A stretch of 64,000 nucleotides of DNA from Asparagopsis taxiformis (lineage: Eukaryota; Rhodophyta; Florideophyceae; Bonnemaisoniales; Bonnemaisoniaceae): positions 124,001 through 188,000 of the forward strand of contig JALQPE010000578.1 of NCBI GenBank assembly GCA_030407315.1, in the 5' to 3' direction. Both the position numbers and the translations under genes were made by a program. The notes under the pieces are model-generated. The model did no database searches, had not been told where the DNA came from, and saw only the letters and a program-made list of their open reading frames with translations. Positions 20,425-30,273 of this stretch are shown here, piece after piece; positions within the stretch are counted from its first letter, which is position 1, and the number at the start of each line of letters is the position of its first letter.

Positions 20425-22021
20425 ATGGGCGCCGAGGACGATTTTCACATCAAGCCTGAATCGAGCGTACGTAATCCACCTGCCAACCAGTCCTTCCTCC
20501 AAATTGCCAATATCGCTAACACAGACTCCAACCTGTTGCATTCTGCAGACTCCGAAACTGGACACATCAAAATGGCCGCTTCTGCTCAAAAACTACGACA
20601 AGCTCAACGTCCGAACCGCCCACTTCACCCCAATACCAAAGGGCTGTTCGCCGCTCAAACGCCCCCTCGACGAGTACATGCGCTACGGTGTCATCAATCT
20701 CGACAAGCCCGCAAACCCCTCGTCGCACGAAGTCGTCGCCTGGATCAAGCGAATTCTGCAGGTGGAAAAGACGGGCCATTCGGGCACTCTGGATCCTAAA
20801 GTAACCGGCTGTCTTATCGTTTGTATCGACCGTGCAACTCGGCTCGTCAAGTCCCAGCAGGGCGCCGGGAAAGAGTATGTTGCCGTTGTTCGTCTGCACG
20901 GTGATCTCGGTAGCAGTCCGGTGTCCAAGGTGCGCAGAGGTGTCGAACTTCTTACTGGTGCGCTTTTCCAACGGCCCCCGCTCATTTCTGCTGTGAAACG
21001 TCAGTTGAGAATTCGAACGGTTTATGAAAGCAAGCTTTTGGAATTTGACGATAAACGTCGCCTCGGTGTATTTTGGGTCAAATGTGAGGCTGGAACATAC
21101 ATTCGTACCCTCTGCGTTCACCTTGGTTATATTCTTGGCGTCGGCGGTAACATGCAGGAATTGCGCAGAGTCCGAAGTGGTGTTATGGACGAAGGCACTG
21201 ACATGTGCACGATGCACGATATTCTCGACGCCAAATGGGTGTACGATAACAGCCGTGATGAGACCTATCTGAGAACAGTCATCAAACCCCTCGAATCTCT
21301 GCTGACAGGACACAAGCGTCTTGTTCTTAAAGACTCGTCGATCAACTCAGTGTGTTATGGTGCAGTGCTGATGATTCCTGGCCTACTCAGATTCGAGGAC
21401 GGTATCGAGGTCGATGAGGAAGTTGTTATCATGACCACCAAGGGCGAAGCTGTGGCGTTAGGAATAGCAGAAATGAACACCGCAGTTATGGCGACTTGCG
21501 ATCATGGCAGGGTAGCAAGGATTAAGAGGGTAATCATGGACAGAGATACGTACCCGAGAAAATGGGGTCTTGGTCCCGTTGCATCAAGGAAAAAGGGGCT
21601 GATCAGGGACGGGAAATTGGACAAGTATGGCAAACCTAACGAAAGTACGCCTCAGGAATGGAGTAGTATTCATCCAGACCTCAGTGCGGCTGGGTCTGCG
21701 GCAACTGAACCTGCAAAACCCAACGGTTCAGCTCCTGCTGTCGCTGCAGCCGAGAAGACCGCGCCAGCTCAGGCGGATAGTGATGAGGAAATGGCAGATA
21801 AACCCAGTGCAGAGGCCCGAACTGATGTTGAAGGTGCAACCACTCCAGTTGTGAGTACTGAGGAGAAAAAGAGAAAGAAGGACAAGTCGGATAAGAAGAA
21901 GAAAAAGAAGAGACGGGAGGAAGAAGGTTCCGAGAAGAAGAAGAAAAAGGATAGTGAAGGTTCGGAGAAAAAGAAGAAGAAAAAGTCCAAGTCTTCTGAG
22001 GCAGAGGCAGATTCATCATAG
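20425..22021 (+). CDS. CBF5: Dyskerin/Cbf5, box H/ACA pseudouridine synthase, two exons
   Basis: Exons 20425-20466 and 20549-22021 flank an 82-nt intron (GTACGT...CTGCAG) and give 504 residues. Exon 1 supplies only [14 protein letters not shown], which aligns with the dyskerin N-terminus; exon 2 continues with [13 protein letters not shown]. The TruB-type catalytic Asp is Asp96 in [12 protein letters not shown]. Further family hallmarks are [33 protein letters not shown] and the PUA-region block [14 protein letters not shown]...YPRKWGLGP. The tail is a Lys-rich KKE/KKS nucleolar-type extension. It modifies rRNA and snRNA with H/ACA guides in the nucleolus and is also a telomerase RNP component in other eukaryotes. 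The long upstream frame begins at TTG and reads through the intron. Confidence 0.96.
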
Positions 22022-22247
22022 ACAATAATAAGTATGTGGTATCATGCCATTGTTCAGCCTATTCGGTGTCCAAACCTTGGATACCAAACCAATATTATTT
22101 CCGCGGAACGAATTGGTGTGCCTGATTGAATGGTGATACCTTGCTAATCTCACAGTGTGAATAAATATGTCTAGATCAGCCAAGAGGAACAGCTACTGTG
22201 TTCATACCTCTCTAGCTTACTTGCATTCATACCTCTCGATGCGAACT

Positions 22248-23840
22248 CTACCTCTTGTGCTTCAATCCCCGCAAAAAGCTATCTGCGGCCTCCCTAGTAG
22301 TGTCGCATGTGCCCTTTGCGTTTCGGACAGAATTGGCTATCGTTTCAATCCCCTTACCCTGAGATCTGTAACAGCGCCACAGAGTGTTGAACATCACAAC
22401 AGAGAGATCTGCAAACATCTCAGGTACGCCGTTTTCCAGTCGCTTCTCATCTACCAGAAATTGCAGCGTCACTTCGCAGAAACTTTCAGCAACTGCAAGA
22501 TCGTAACATCCGTCAGGTAAACATAATATGATACCAAAGAGTATCTCCAGAACAGAAAAAGACGTCTTCTGATACTTCACACTGGGGTCATTGAATCCAG
22601 TAATTATCGTTTTGCCAGATGAGCAAAAGCATTTTAGGCGTCTTCCGACAAGGAAGGGATGAGACAATGCTTTCCGTCGCAGAATCATTGATGGGTGCTT
22701 CGTATCACCTTTTCGTTTCCCAAAGATCTTGCCAAATTCGGGTATGGTGCAAAGCAGCTCGATAAGCTTCTCATCAATTTCTGCATCTATATTAGACCTC
22801 AGAAAAGTCGTTGGTAGCTCGCGTAATGCGAGCGATACATCTCTTTTTCCTTCTACTATTCGATATAGCAGATGTGGAGCAGCGACATAAGCAGCTGCCA
22901 CAAAATTAAACTGCCGCTTGCTCATCCATTCAATGGCGGCCCTTGAGATATCCTTATTTCGCCCATCGGTTATGCAAGCTTTGGCAAACTGGAATGCAGC
23001 TTCGATATTTGACACGTCCTCAGCTTTAGTTTGCTCTGCCGTTTGGATGATGGGTATTAGGCTGGATAGTGCGCTCTCATGGGAATTGATCCATGCTTTA
23101 GCTACATCCGAGTCATTTAAATTGCGCAAGCTGAGAAGCACTCGGGCACCCGCCGGGGTCGGCTTGGCGAATCCAGTGTGCAGCCGATGTCTTACAGTCT
23201 CCAATGGAAATCCCAACGGTAAGGCCATTTCGAGAACTTGAGAAAAATCATCGTCATTGACAGATCTCCAGGCTTCCGGAGGAACAATATGTAGGCATGA
23301 GAGTATCAGATCCCGCACCTGTTGATGTTGTTCATTTCGCTCCGCTATGAACGCCTGTAACGAAACAACAAGAGGCGTTACGGGGGAAACGTAACTTCTA
23401 CCGTCCCGCGAAAAAGTATCCGGATTACACAGCTCGAGCAAGGCATCCGAAATTTTCCGCGATGCAGATCCGCATCCTTGCAAACTGGGATTTGAGTTTG
23501 TGACTGTGCGCGCTATCACCCATCCAAAGTCTTTGTCGTGATTATGGAATCCTGATGATGTAAGTGTCTTCCACGAATGCACCGACAATGATGACAAGAT
23601 CAGAAGGCAGGTTAAGAAGCTTTCTTTTACGGGAGGGAATTTTTGTGCAAGCTCAACAAACCCCTCTAGAACAGCTGGTTGAACAACATAGTTGAAGTTG
23701 CGGTGGAACTTGTCATAGTACTGCAAGGTAAGCTGCGTGCATTCTTGAATGGCAAAGATGGGATCCAAAGCACCCGTCAACGTTTTGAGGACAACCTCGG
23801 CCAAGACAAGATCAAAGTTTTCACTTTGAGATGTTGTCAT
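22248..23840 (-). CDS. Unrecognised 530-residue helical protein
   Basis: Starts at ATG in MTTSQSENFDLVLAEVVLK. It is a long, evenly hydrophobic, helix-rich protein of HEAT/ARM-like character throughout (for example VVQPAVLEGFVELAQKFPPVKESFLTCLLILSSL), without signal peptide, membrane span or catalytic motif. A short basic patch (FGKRKGDTKHPSMILRRK) lies near residue 400. I recognise no family. Its single intact frame and even composition argue that it is a real gene. Convergent with dyskerin and divergent from PTPA. Confidence 0.6.
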   Translation of the reverse strand: MTTSQSENFDLVLAEVVLKTLTGALDPIFAIQECTQLTLQYYDKFHRNFNYVVQPAVLEGFVELAQKFPPVKESFLTCLLILSSLSVHSWKTLTSSGFHNHDKDFGWVIARTVTNSNPSLQGCGSASRKISDALLELCNPDTFSRDGRSYVSPVTPLVVSLQAFIAERNEQHQQVRDLILSCLHIVPPEAWRSVNDDDFSQVLEMALPLGFPLETVRHRLHTGFAKPTPAGARVLLSLRNLNDSDVAKAWINSHESALSSLIPIIQTAEQTKAEDVSNIEAAFQFAKACITDGRNKDISRAAIEWMSKRQFNFVAAAYVAAPHLLYRIVEGKRDVSLALRELPTTFLRSNIDAEIDEKLIELLCTIPEFGKIFGKRKGDTKHPSMILRRKALSHPFLVGRRLKCFCSSGKTIITGFNDPSVKYQKTSFSVLEILFGIILCLPDGCYDLAVAESFCEVTLQFLVDEKRLENGVPEMFADLSVVMFNTLWRCYRSQGKGIETIANSVRNAKGTCDTTREAADSFLRGLKHKR

Positions 23841-24606
23841 TCTATGCGCGATCCTTCAGTTGAGAAGGAAACAACATGTCATATGCGGGACGGCTTTGTC
23901 CACGTCAAAAGATGATATCTGCTCATGCGTGCACCTTTGGCGTGTTGCAAAGACTTGCTGATGCTTTCCGAAGTGAAATTCGTTTTCCAATGCTCACATC
24001 AGGAATTCTGCAACGAAAAATCTTCATGTTGTATGAAAAAATGATCCACATTGCTGGGGACATAAACTGTTGCATGTCGTCCAGCCAGTGGTGTTGAACC
24101 ATTTCATCTCAATAGACTATCAATCCTCACAAATATTTTGATCTACGAAGCAGCCGCAACTCAACTGGGAGCCAACAACGCAGTCATACCCCCCCCCCGT
24201 TGTATCTATCCTGCGCAAAGAGTGTTAGTCTCGACGCAATCGTTTTGAGGTCATATTCCGAAAATTGAGATGATGCGTCCGGAAAAGTAAGACAATGCTA
24301 AACATACGCTCGCAAAATGCTCCCACATATTCTCCTCAGATTCTGACTCTTTGCTGAAACTTGCCGCTTCATTCGCTTGCCCTCTGCATAGAAGACTATT
24401 GTCGGAGGGTGCTCATCAGAAATTTCTAAGCTCCCGTCAGTTTGCGGTATGGAACACCTCGACGTTGAAAATACTCTTGCCCCCGAACAATGAAATATCT
24501 CTAACCAGAGCAGAAGTATATTGTTCGATCATTTCATCAACCTCCGTGCGAACTGTGACACCAAAACCTCTACATTCTTCCGAATTTTGTATTTCGATCC
24601 CGACAG
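23841..24606. other. Divergent region between the orphan and PTPA; probable 5' exon(s) of PTPA
   Basis: Contains a 9-base C run (about 24189-24198). The frame at about 24440-24545 reads KILLPPNNEISLTRAEVYC, which fits the expected PTPA N-terminal pattern and is probably part of an upstream PTPA exon. Splice sites and the start ATG are unresolved. Confidence 0.4.
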
Positions 24607-25524
24607 GAGCTATGGGCGTTTACCTTACGCTTAAACGCTGCGGTGAGGAACAAGATGCGCAGTGCTGCTTCTGTATCACGAGCTTCCCCCGCGGTGCGTG
24701 CAATGCTGACCGTACTAGAAACGCTTGAAAAGTGGGTGAAAGAATTCCCACCAGTTGCCCAGCCAGCACGCTTCGGAAACAAGGCGTTCCGAAATTGGTA
24801 CACGCGCCTCGAGACTAAGGCACCAATTCTTCTCGGGAAAGTTGTTGACTTTGGTGAGGAGTCTGTCTATGCGGCATCGAATGGTGTATCTTTGGAAAGT
24901 CTAGGCGAGGAACTCTCTGTGTATTTGTCGACAAGCTTCGGAAATAACACTAGAATTGATTACGGTTCAGGACATGAGGCACACTTTCTTGTGTTGCTGT
25001 TTTGTCTATGGAAAATTGGTGTGTTCTTCGAGGAAGACGATGAAGATCTGGTGCTCCTTGTCTTCCCGGCCTACCTGAAAGTGACGCGCTTACTACAAAA
25101 GGAGTATATGCTTGAACCTGCTGGTAGTCATGGTGTATGGGGATTGGATGACTATTCATTTCTGCCGTTTTTATGGGGTAGCTCGCAGCTGGTTGATTCC
25201 ACCCGGATTCCGCCAACTGTGATTAACGACGACAACACATTACAGGAGCATCGTGATGAATATCTTTATCTCGATGCCATTGCTTTTATCAAAGAAGTTA
25301 AGAAAGGGCCTTTCTTTGAACATTCTCCAATGCTAAATGACATCAGCCAAGTCAAAGCGGGATGGCCAAAGATTAATCAGGGAATGATCAAGATGTACAA
25401 AGGAGAAGTGTGGCACAAACTGCCTGCAATTCAGCACTTTATGTTTGGAAGTGTATTTAAGTTTGATGCAGACAAGGCAGCAAGCAGTGGCAATGAAGAT
25501 AAAGCGGCGGCGTCAGTTCGTTGA
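24607..25524 (+). CDS. PTPA: PP2A activator PTPA (PPP2R4 family), main exon
   Basis: Encodes nearly the whole phosphotyrosyl phosphatase activator: LETLEKWVKEFPPV, ARFGNKAFRNWY, NTRIDYGSGHEAHF, LEPAGSHGVWGLDDYSFLPFLWGSSQL, then PAIQHFMFGS. PTPA is a peptidyl-prolyl isomerase-like chaperone that activates the PP2A catalytic subunit. Homology continues upstream of the first in-frame ATG (24655): ELWAFTLRLNAAV precedes it, so the exon starts near the CGACAG acceptor at 24601-24606. The true N-terminus lies in a 5' exon. The protein should be about 320-340 residues. Tail-to-tail with TFIIF-beta, 174 bases apart. Confidence 0.85.
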   Translation, partial: ELWAFTLRLNAAVRNKMRSAASVSRASPAVRAMLTVLETLEKWVKEFPPVAQPARFGNKAFRNWYTRLETKAPILLGKVVDFGEESVYAASNGVSLESLGEELSVYLSTSFGNNTRIDYGSGHEAHFLVLLFCLWKIGVFFEEDDEDLVLLVFPAYLKVTRLLQKEYMLEPAGSHGVWGLDDYSFLPFLWGSSQLVDSTRIPPTVINDDNTLQEHRDEYLYLDAIAFIKEVKKGPFFEHSPMLNDISQVKAGWPKINQGMIKMYKGEVWHKLPAIQHFMFGSVFKFDADKAASSGNEDKAAASVR

Positions 25525-25698
25525 AGCTGTAACACGTTGGCAAAAAACCAAACCCGTGTTACCGAATGCAATCTGCCTTGTAAGCATGACAAACATAGAG
25601 AAATTTGACCCTGTTATACGCAGCTCCGCAGTTAGGGATAGTTACACACGGTTTATGTACAAGCTGAATACGATGGAGCATGACAGACAAGAAGGGTT

Positions 25699-26724
25699 CT
25701 AACCAAGCCTTGACCTCTTCGCAGGACCTTCGAGCTTTTCTCTTTCAGCACGTTCCTCTCTTCTCTTTCTAGCGGCTTCAATCTGCGCGAGCCTATGCTC
25801 CTCGAGTTCCCTCTCTTTCTGCTGCCTTTGCGCGACAGTCTTCAACTCATCTTTGAGTTCATACTTTCCAGAGAACGGACCGACCTTATTGTAGGAGCAA
25901 ATCTCGGCAATGATCGGACGCAGTCTAGCAACAGGTTCATTGAGATCCTTGGCGAGTTCATCGGCTGAGTAGTGCGGTTGAATTTCGAACGCCTTGAAAA
26001 CAGCAGTCTTGGCCATTTCCTTCCACGCTTCGTCCGGAATATCCAAATGTCGTCTAGCATCCTCCTTACTCTTCTTACGCTCCTCCCTCTGCTTTGCGGT
26101 TTCAGTCATCGACATCGGCTTCAAGGCGGCGCGATCAACAGCCTTTCTGGAGCTATCATCCATGCGTAACGTTTCCCTGTTCGTTTCCATCGCCAGCAAT
26201 GTTCGACGCTTGTTCACCTGACGATATTTTTTGTCAAACTTGGGGCGGGCAAGACACTGGAAACTGACTTTACCCTCCATTCGCATGTCGACGTTTTGGG
26301 CGTTACGCGATGCACTGTAGACCATAACCTTTGGGTTTTCGTGTTGAAACTCCATTTCATATTCTGTGGGAATGCCTTCCGTGGGGACACTGGGCGTTTT
26401 GTCGACTTTATCGAGGAAAATACGCGGCTTCTCACGCTTTTTGATTTGAGGTTGCTGATTTGGTTGTTGTTCCTCCTCTTCCTCCGACTCGACGCCCAAC
26501 TCTTTGAACTCTGGAATTCGCAAGCGGCCCATGATTTTGTTTGGGACATTTTCTCGGTTGTCGAATTGCTCAGCGAGGAAGGTTGGCATTTTGACGAGGT
26601 AGATTTGAACATCTTTGTTTCTGAGGTCTGTGTAGCCAATTTTGGCGGACGTATCCGGGGGCTTCGGGGCTGGGGGCTCATTCTTGCGGTTCTTGTTTTT
26701 CCACGAGCCCTTTCGATTAGACAT
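25699..26724 (-). CDS. TFG2: TFIIF beta subunit (RAP30, GTF2F2)
   Basis: 341 residues from MSNRKGSWKNKNRKN; the frame extends upstream but those residues are unlike the family and the extension begins at TTG. The N-terminal dimerisation region shows IYLVKMPTFLAEQF and GRLRIPEF. An acidic/Gln-rich insertion follows. The central strand block has NPKVMVYS and MEGKVSFQCLARP. The C-terminal winged helix carries AVFKAFEIQPHYSADELAKDLNEPVARLRPIIAEIC, as in RAP30. The final 40 residues are a charged Glu/Arg helix. TFIIF binds RNA polymerase II and stabilises the pre-initiation complex. The gene symbol follows the yeast name. Confidence 0.88.
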   Translation of the reverse strand: MSNRKGSWKNKNRKNEPPAPKPPDTSAKIGYTDLRNKDVQIYLVKMPTFLAEQFDNRENVPNKIMGRLRIPEFKELGVESEEEEEQQPNQQPQIKKREKPRIFLDKVDKTPSVPTEGIPTEYEMEFQHENPKVMVYSASRNAQNVDMRMEGKVSFQCLARPKFDKKYRQVNKRRTLLAMETNRETLRMDDSSRKAVDRAALKPMSMTETAKQREERKKSKEDARRHLDIPDEAWKEMAKTAVFKAFEIQPHYSADELAKDLNEPVARLRPIIAEICSYNKVGPFSGKYELKDELKTVAQRQQKERELEEHRLAQIEAARKRREERAEREKLEGPAKRSRLG

Positions 26725-26989
26725 TTTGCGAGGGGACAAGCTGTGTTGGTGAACGAGATGAGCGTTGGCGAGCGCAATAGGTGGAAACTGGCGAAACGAG
26801 AAGAGCAGCATAACTGTAAAACATGGGGCGACACTATTGCGGTAGATACACTGGCGGCACATCAATTGCGACTAGAGTTATTTAAAACTTAATTGGTATG
26901 ACACGTGGACTAATTAATTGGAGCTAACTACTGTAATTGCGCAATCATAACTGTTATATGGTGTACAGTACTACACTACAAGCACTAAT

Positions 26990-28075
26990 TTAGTCGCGAA
27001 CTGCAGTAATGAACAAGCTACAGATCTCCTCGCGCACCAGACTACCCGAACAAACCGGTCTGGAATGCATCGACTCGTTTCTAACCACGCGTAAGCCGCA
27101 TCTCTCGATGACGCACGCCAATTCCTCAGCCGTAATCTCAACGCTCGGTTCATTCGCTGCATCATCATATCTAAACTGCAAACTACCATGATTGATCCAG
27201 GTGCCGCCAGTCTTGAGCACTTTTGCAATGCGTCGCACAAACGAAATAATACTATGGCAGTCCTCGATACAAAAGCACGTCACGATGCAATCCCACGCCT
27301 TGTCCTCATTATACAAATCCAAAAACTCGCCAGCCACCATCGAAAAGTCTGCATCTTTCAAGCAGGCCGGATCGACGTCCGGAAACTGCACACATTTCAA
27401 CTGTTCGTCCACGGAATCAACAGCGCGGGTTTCGTGCACAAACGGATAAAATTGGGTGGCATGCTTGGGCGACAAGGCGCTGTTGAGAACAAAATTACAC
27501 ACCACCAATCGTAAATAGCTACTCTCCACGCCCTGCACAGCGCATCCCAAATTTGCAATCTCCCACGCCAGACGCCCGACGCCGGCGCCGGGCACGAGCA
27601 CCGCGTACGATTGACGGCTGGACACGCGGCGTGCGGCGACGGCGGCGTCGGCGGCGGTGCGCACCGCGTTCACAACGGGGTCGTACGTGTGCATGCGTTG
27701 TTTCTCGCCGATGGCGGACCAATCGACGGCGATTGAAAGCAGCGCATCGACGACATGTTCAAAGTCCATGTGAGTTTCGTGCGCGTGTTCGGCCGACAAT
27801 GGGTCGTCCATTTGCGCGTCGGCGACGGCCTGATTGGCGATGCGCTCGGCTATGTCGGCGTTGATTTCGACGGCTTCGGCGGCGTGCGAAAGACGCACCG
27901 GAAAGGCGGAGAGCAGATGCTGATGGGTGGGCGGTAGCGACGCGTAGATGGCCGCTTGCGCATCGAGAAGATGAAGTGAGATGGAGCGATAGGCCATTAA
28001 GGCTCGCCAGGCTCGCGGGATTTCGTTTGTGGACATTGTGATTGCATGCTCTTGTACGGACTGAGAAGAGATCAT
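26990..28075 (-). CDS. CARNMT1-type histidine/carnosine N-methyltransferase
   Basis: 361 residues from ATG at 28075 (or 348 from the second ATG, MSTNEIPRAW). It matches the N2227 family: KQRMHTYDPVVNAV before the Rossmann fold, the SAM-binding loop VLVPGAGVGRLAWEIANLGCAVQGVESS, then NFVLNS and DCIVTCFCIEDCHSIISFVRRIAKVLKTGGTWINHGSLQF. Family enzymes methylate the imidazole of carnosine and, in mammals, histidines in C3H zinc-finger proteins. An alga lacking carnosine would point to the protein substrates. The open frame upstream of 28075 starts at GTG and is not conserved. Confidence 0.88.
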   Translation of the reverse strand: MISSQSVQEHAITMSTNEIPRAWRALMAYRSISLHLLDAQAAIYASLPPTHQHLLSAFPVRLSHAAEAVEINADIAERIANQAVADAQMDDPLSAEHAHETHMDFEHVVDALLSIAVDWSAIGEKQRMHTYDPVVNAVRTAADAAVAARRVSSRQSYAVLVPGAGVGRLAWEIANLGCAVQGVESSYLRLVVCNFVLNSALSPKHATQFYPFVHETRAVDSVDEQLKCVQFPDVDPACLKDADFSMVAGEFLDLYNEDKAWDCIVTCFCIEDCHSIISFVRRIAKVLKTGGTWINHGSLQFRYDDAANEPSVEITAEELACVIERCGLRVVRNESMHSRPVCSGSLVREEICSLFITAVRD

Positions 28076-28454
28076 TATGACGGCACATACACTGGCGACG
28101 GATGGAATGCGCGAGAGAAGGGACGGAAGGAAGGGAGGAAGGCATAAACACGCCAAGGAAACCGAACAGAAGACACAAGATTTGTGTACTGTGGTGATTA
28201 AACGTGTCACAACAAGTGATAGAGTGAAATCATTTCCGTTCTATTCTGCACCGTGCTCATTTGCTTCCATTTCACTTTTACAAATGATTGCACCACTTGT
28301 CCCACTCTCATTCGTCGCAGACATGGACCGATTCATTGCCTGCCATCCATTCATCGCATGTGCTACAAAGGATAAACAATGCAATCTGCACACAACGCTA
28401 CCAGTCGCCATCGGCGCGTGATCCAAGCAACACGCCCGTGCCAAGATCGTGCAA
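28076..28454. other. Divergent promoter region, CARNMT1-like and NTF2-like genes
   Basis: A 379-bp spacer between divergent genes. No element recognised. Confidence 0.35.
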
Positions 28455-28952
28455 ATGGCAGCCGTGTGTAGCGGGCGTCCGACGCGAGGACAACAATGCG
28501 ATGAAAAGCCGGCACCAAATCTCGTTGTACTCGCCGCCGTGGATGCCGTTCGTAATTTTCTAGCGCGCACGAGTACGCCGACCAAATCGTCGGATGCACG
28601 TGTCTCGACGCAGCAATTGCGTCGTGTGGCCGTCGCTGAAAAATACATCGCCGCGCGTCTAGCGGGGCGTAATGACGACGTGCTCAAGTTGGTCTCGGAA
28701 GACATTGAACTACGTTCGAGCAGGGATGGCACCCACACTGGCAAGCGCGCTTTTTCGCACTACTTGCAGCGCGTCAAGCCGACCGGCACGTGGAAACCGG
28801 CAACCTGGAACCGTGCCATTGACAAGGCCGAGATTTTGGGCAATGTGAAAATTTTAATGGTTAATGTTGGTGTAGTCGCGCATCTCGCTTTCGATCGGCG
28901 GGGGAAGATCAATCGCATTTATGTCGGCACAAGAGGCAAGGCGCAAAAGTAG
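28455..28952 (+). CDS. Small NTF2-like/SnoaL-fold protein
   Basis: 165 residues from the ATG at 28455 (the frame opens at a GTG two codons earlier). A variable N-terminal half (Arg/Gly/Lys/Pro) precedes a domain starting RVAVAEKYIAARLAGRNDDVLKLVSEDIELRSSRDG and ending ILMVNVGVVAHLAFDRRGKINRIYVG. A helix, an acidic strand pair and a final VAHLAFDRRGKINRIYV strand follow the NTF2-like cone-fold pattern. No catalytic residues are clear. Function unknown. The fold assignment is by eye. Confidence 0.55.
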   Translation: MAAVCSGRPTRGQQCDEKPAPNLVVLAAVDAVRNFLARTSTPTKSSDARVSTQQLRRVAVAEKYIAARLAGRNDDVLKLVSEDIELRSSRDGTHTGKRAFSHYLQRVKPTGTWKPATWNRAIDKAEILGNVKILMVNVGVVAHLAFDRRGKINRIYVGTRGKAQK

Positions 28953-29141
28953 ATCAACTTATTAAATGACGATTGTGTGTCACATCCACAGTTTTACTTC
29001 AAAAACCATTACTAACTTTCGACGCTAGTTCGCGGACCAGGCCGTCAACAAACGGACGCATCCCACGAGACATTACTACATCCCCCACCCGGTACAGACA
29101 CCTATAAGAAAAAAATCAACGCAAGCACGTGAAGCACCAAT

Positions 29142-29435
29142 TCAAGCTTCCTCAATGTCAGACCGCAGTCCATTGCTCCTCAACATGTCACAATACCCCT
29201 CGCTAATCTCGAAGATCCAGGTGCCGACAATAGCCCGTCCACTGACATGCGCCTTCTGCATGATAGCACTGGCAGCCTCTGGCGTCAGGCCGGGCACGAC
29301 CTTGAGCAACACACGTGTGACATACTCCTTGGAATTGTGCTCGTCATTGAAGATGAGCACGTGGTAATGACGGCCGGGGTCGACGTTCTGCTTGACGCGG
29401 TCGGGATCCGTCTCGGGTGTTGTCGTGGGCGTCAT
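29142..29435 (-). CDS. clpS: ClpS adaptor for Clp protease; N-terminal exon unresolved
   Basis: The conserved core is complete: HYHVLIFNDEHNSKEYVTRVLLKVVPGLTPEAASAIMQKAHVSGRAIVGTWIFE...CDMLRSNGL. ClpS delivers N-degron substrates to ClpC-ClpP, in plastids for plant-type members. The reported start is the first in-frame ATG (MTPTTTPETDPD). A much better leader, MAFIPAQPLPAVTLRVARPSVCRRRPRM, begins at 29578 but in another frame; it looks like a transit peptide. A short intron, about 70-80 nt, would join the frames, but no canonical donor is visible. A sequencing or assembly indel is the alternative. Confidence 0.82.
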   Translation of the reverse strand: MTPTTTPETDPDRVKQNVDPGRHYHVLIFNDEHNSKEYVTRVLLKVVPGLTPEAASAIMQKAHVSGRAIVGTWIFEISEGYCDMLRSNGLRSDIEEA

Positions 29436-29578
29436 GGAAAGCAGGTTGTTGAGCTTGGAACGCAAGTCCTGCTTGGTCGGCGCTCGAGAGCGGCCATGCG
29501 CGGACGGCGTCTGCAGACGCTCGGGCGCGCGACGCGCAGCGTCACTGCGGGCAACGGCTGTGCTGGGATGAAGGCCAT

Positions 29579-30273
29579 GATGTTGGTGGTGGATGACTGG
29601 ATGGCGAGGCTACGGGTGGACGAGTGCTAGGCGGGATTGGAGTGCCGGTTATACGTAGAGCTCGGCGCTGGTATGATTTTGAGTGAATACAAAAGCATCT
29701 CGAATCATGTGGCTAGATGGCAGTGCGCGGCCGGCGGCCCTTATTCAATCATATTATTGGCCCGTGTGTGACCTCACCTCAAATTCTTCAGAGGTCGACG
29801 TGGTTCCGATATGACATCATTCGGCGTGCTGCGTGCAGATACTTTGGTCGGATGCCAATTGTTTTGTGACAAGTGGTGATTTCTGGGAAAAGTGTTATGT
29901 TTTCAAATTTTTCAACACTGCGGTAAGATTCGGAGTGGAATCAGTTGGGGACTTGGCGAACAAGTGGCAGGGAAAATCTTGCACGACAGCTACAGCGCGC
30001 GCTGTTGGTTGCAACGCAGTCTGGGAACAACTCTGACAATTGAGTGTTCTACCCGGCCTGGCCTGGCCTGGCCTGGCCTGGCCCAGCTTAGCCCAGTGCT
30101 GCCGTGCCGTACAGAGACAGGCACACGTCACTCCAACCGTTGAGCTCACTCGTTCGCAACTACACTCACATAGCACACACACAAACCTCAATAAACCATA
30201 CACACCAACTACAACAAACTAGGAAACAAAAACCTGCGATCACGTTTACAAACACACCAAAACAATCAATCTG
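29579..30273 (-). other. Spacer between ClpS and the zinc-knuckle gene
   Basis: ClpS promoter and 3' flank of the zinc-knuckle gene. Contains the GGCCT repeat at 30055-30083. Open frames lack homology. Confidence 0.35.
30055..30083. repeat. GGCCT pentanucleotide tandem repeat
   Basis: Nearly six perfect copies of GGCCT. The same unit recurs on the other side of the adjacent gene at 31159-31183. Confidence 0.9.
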
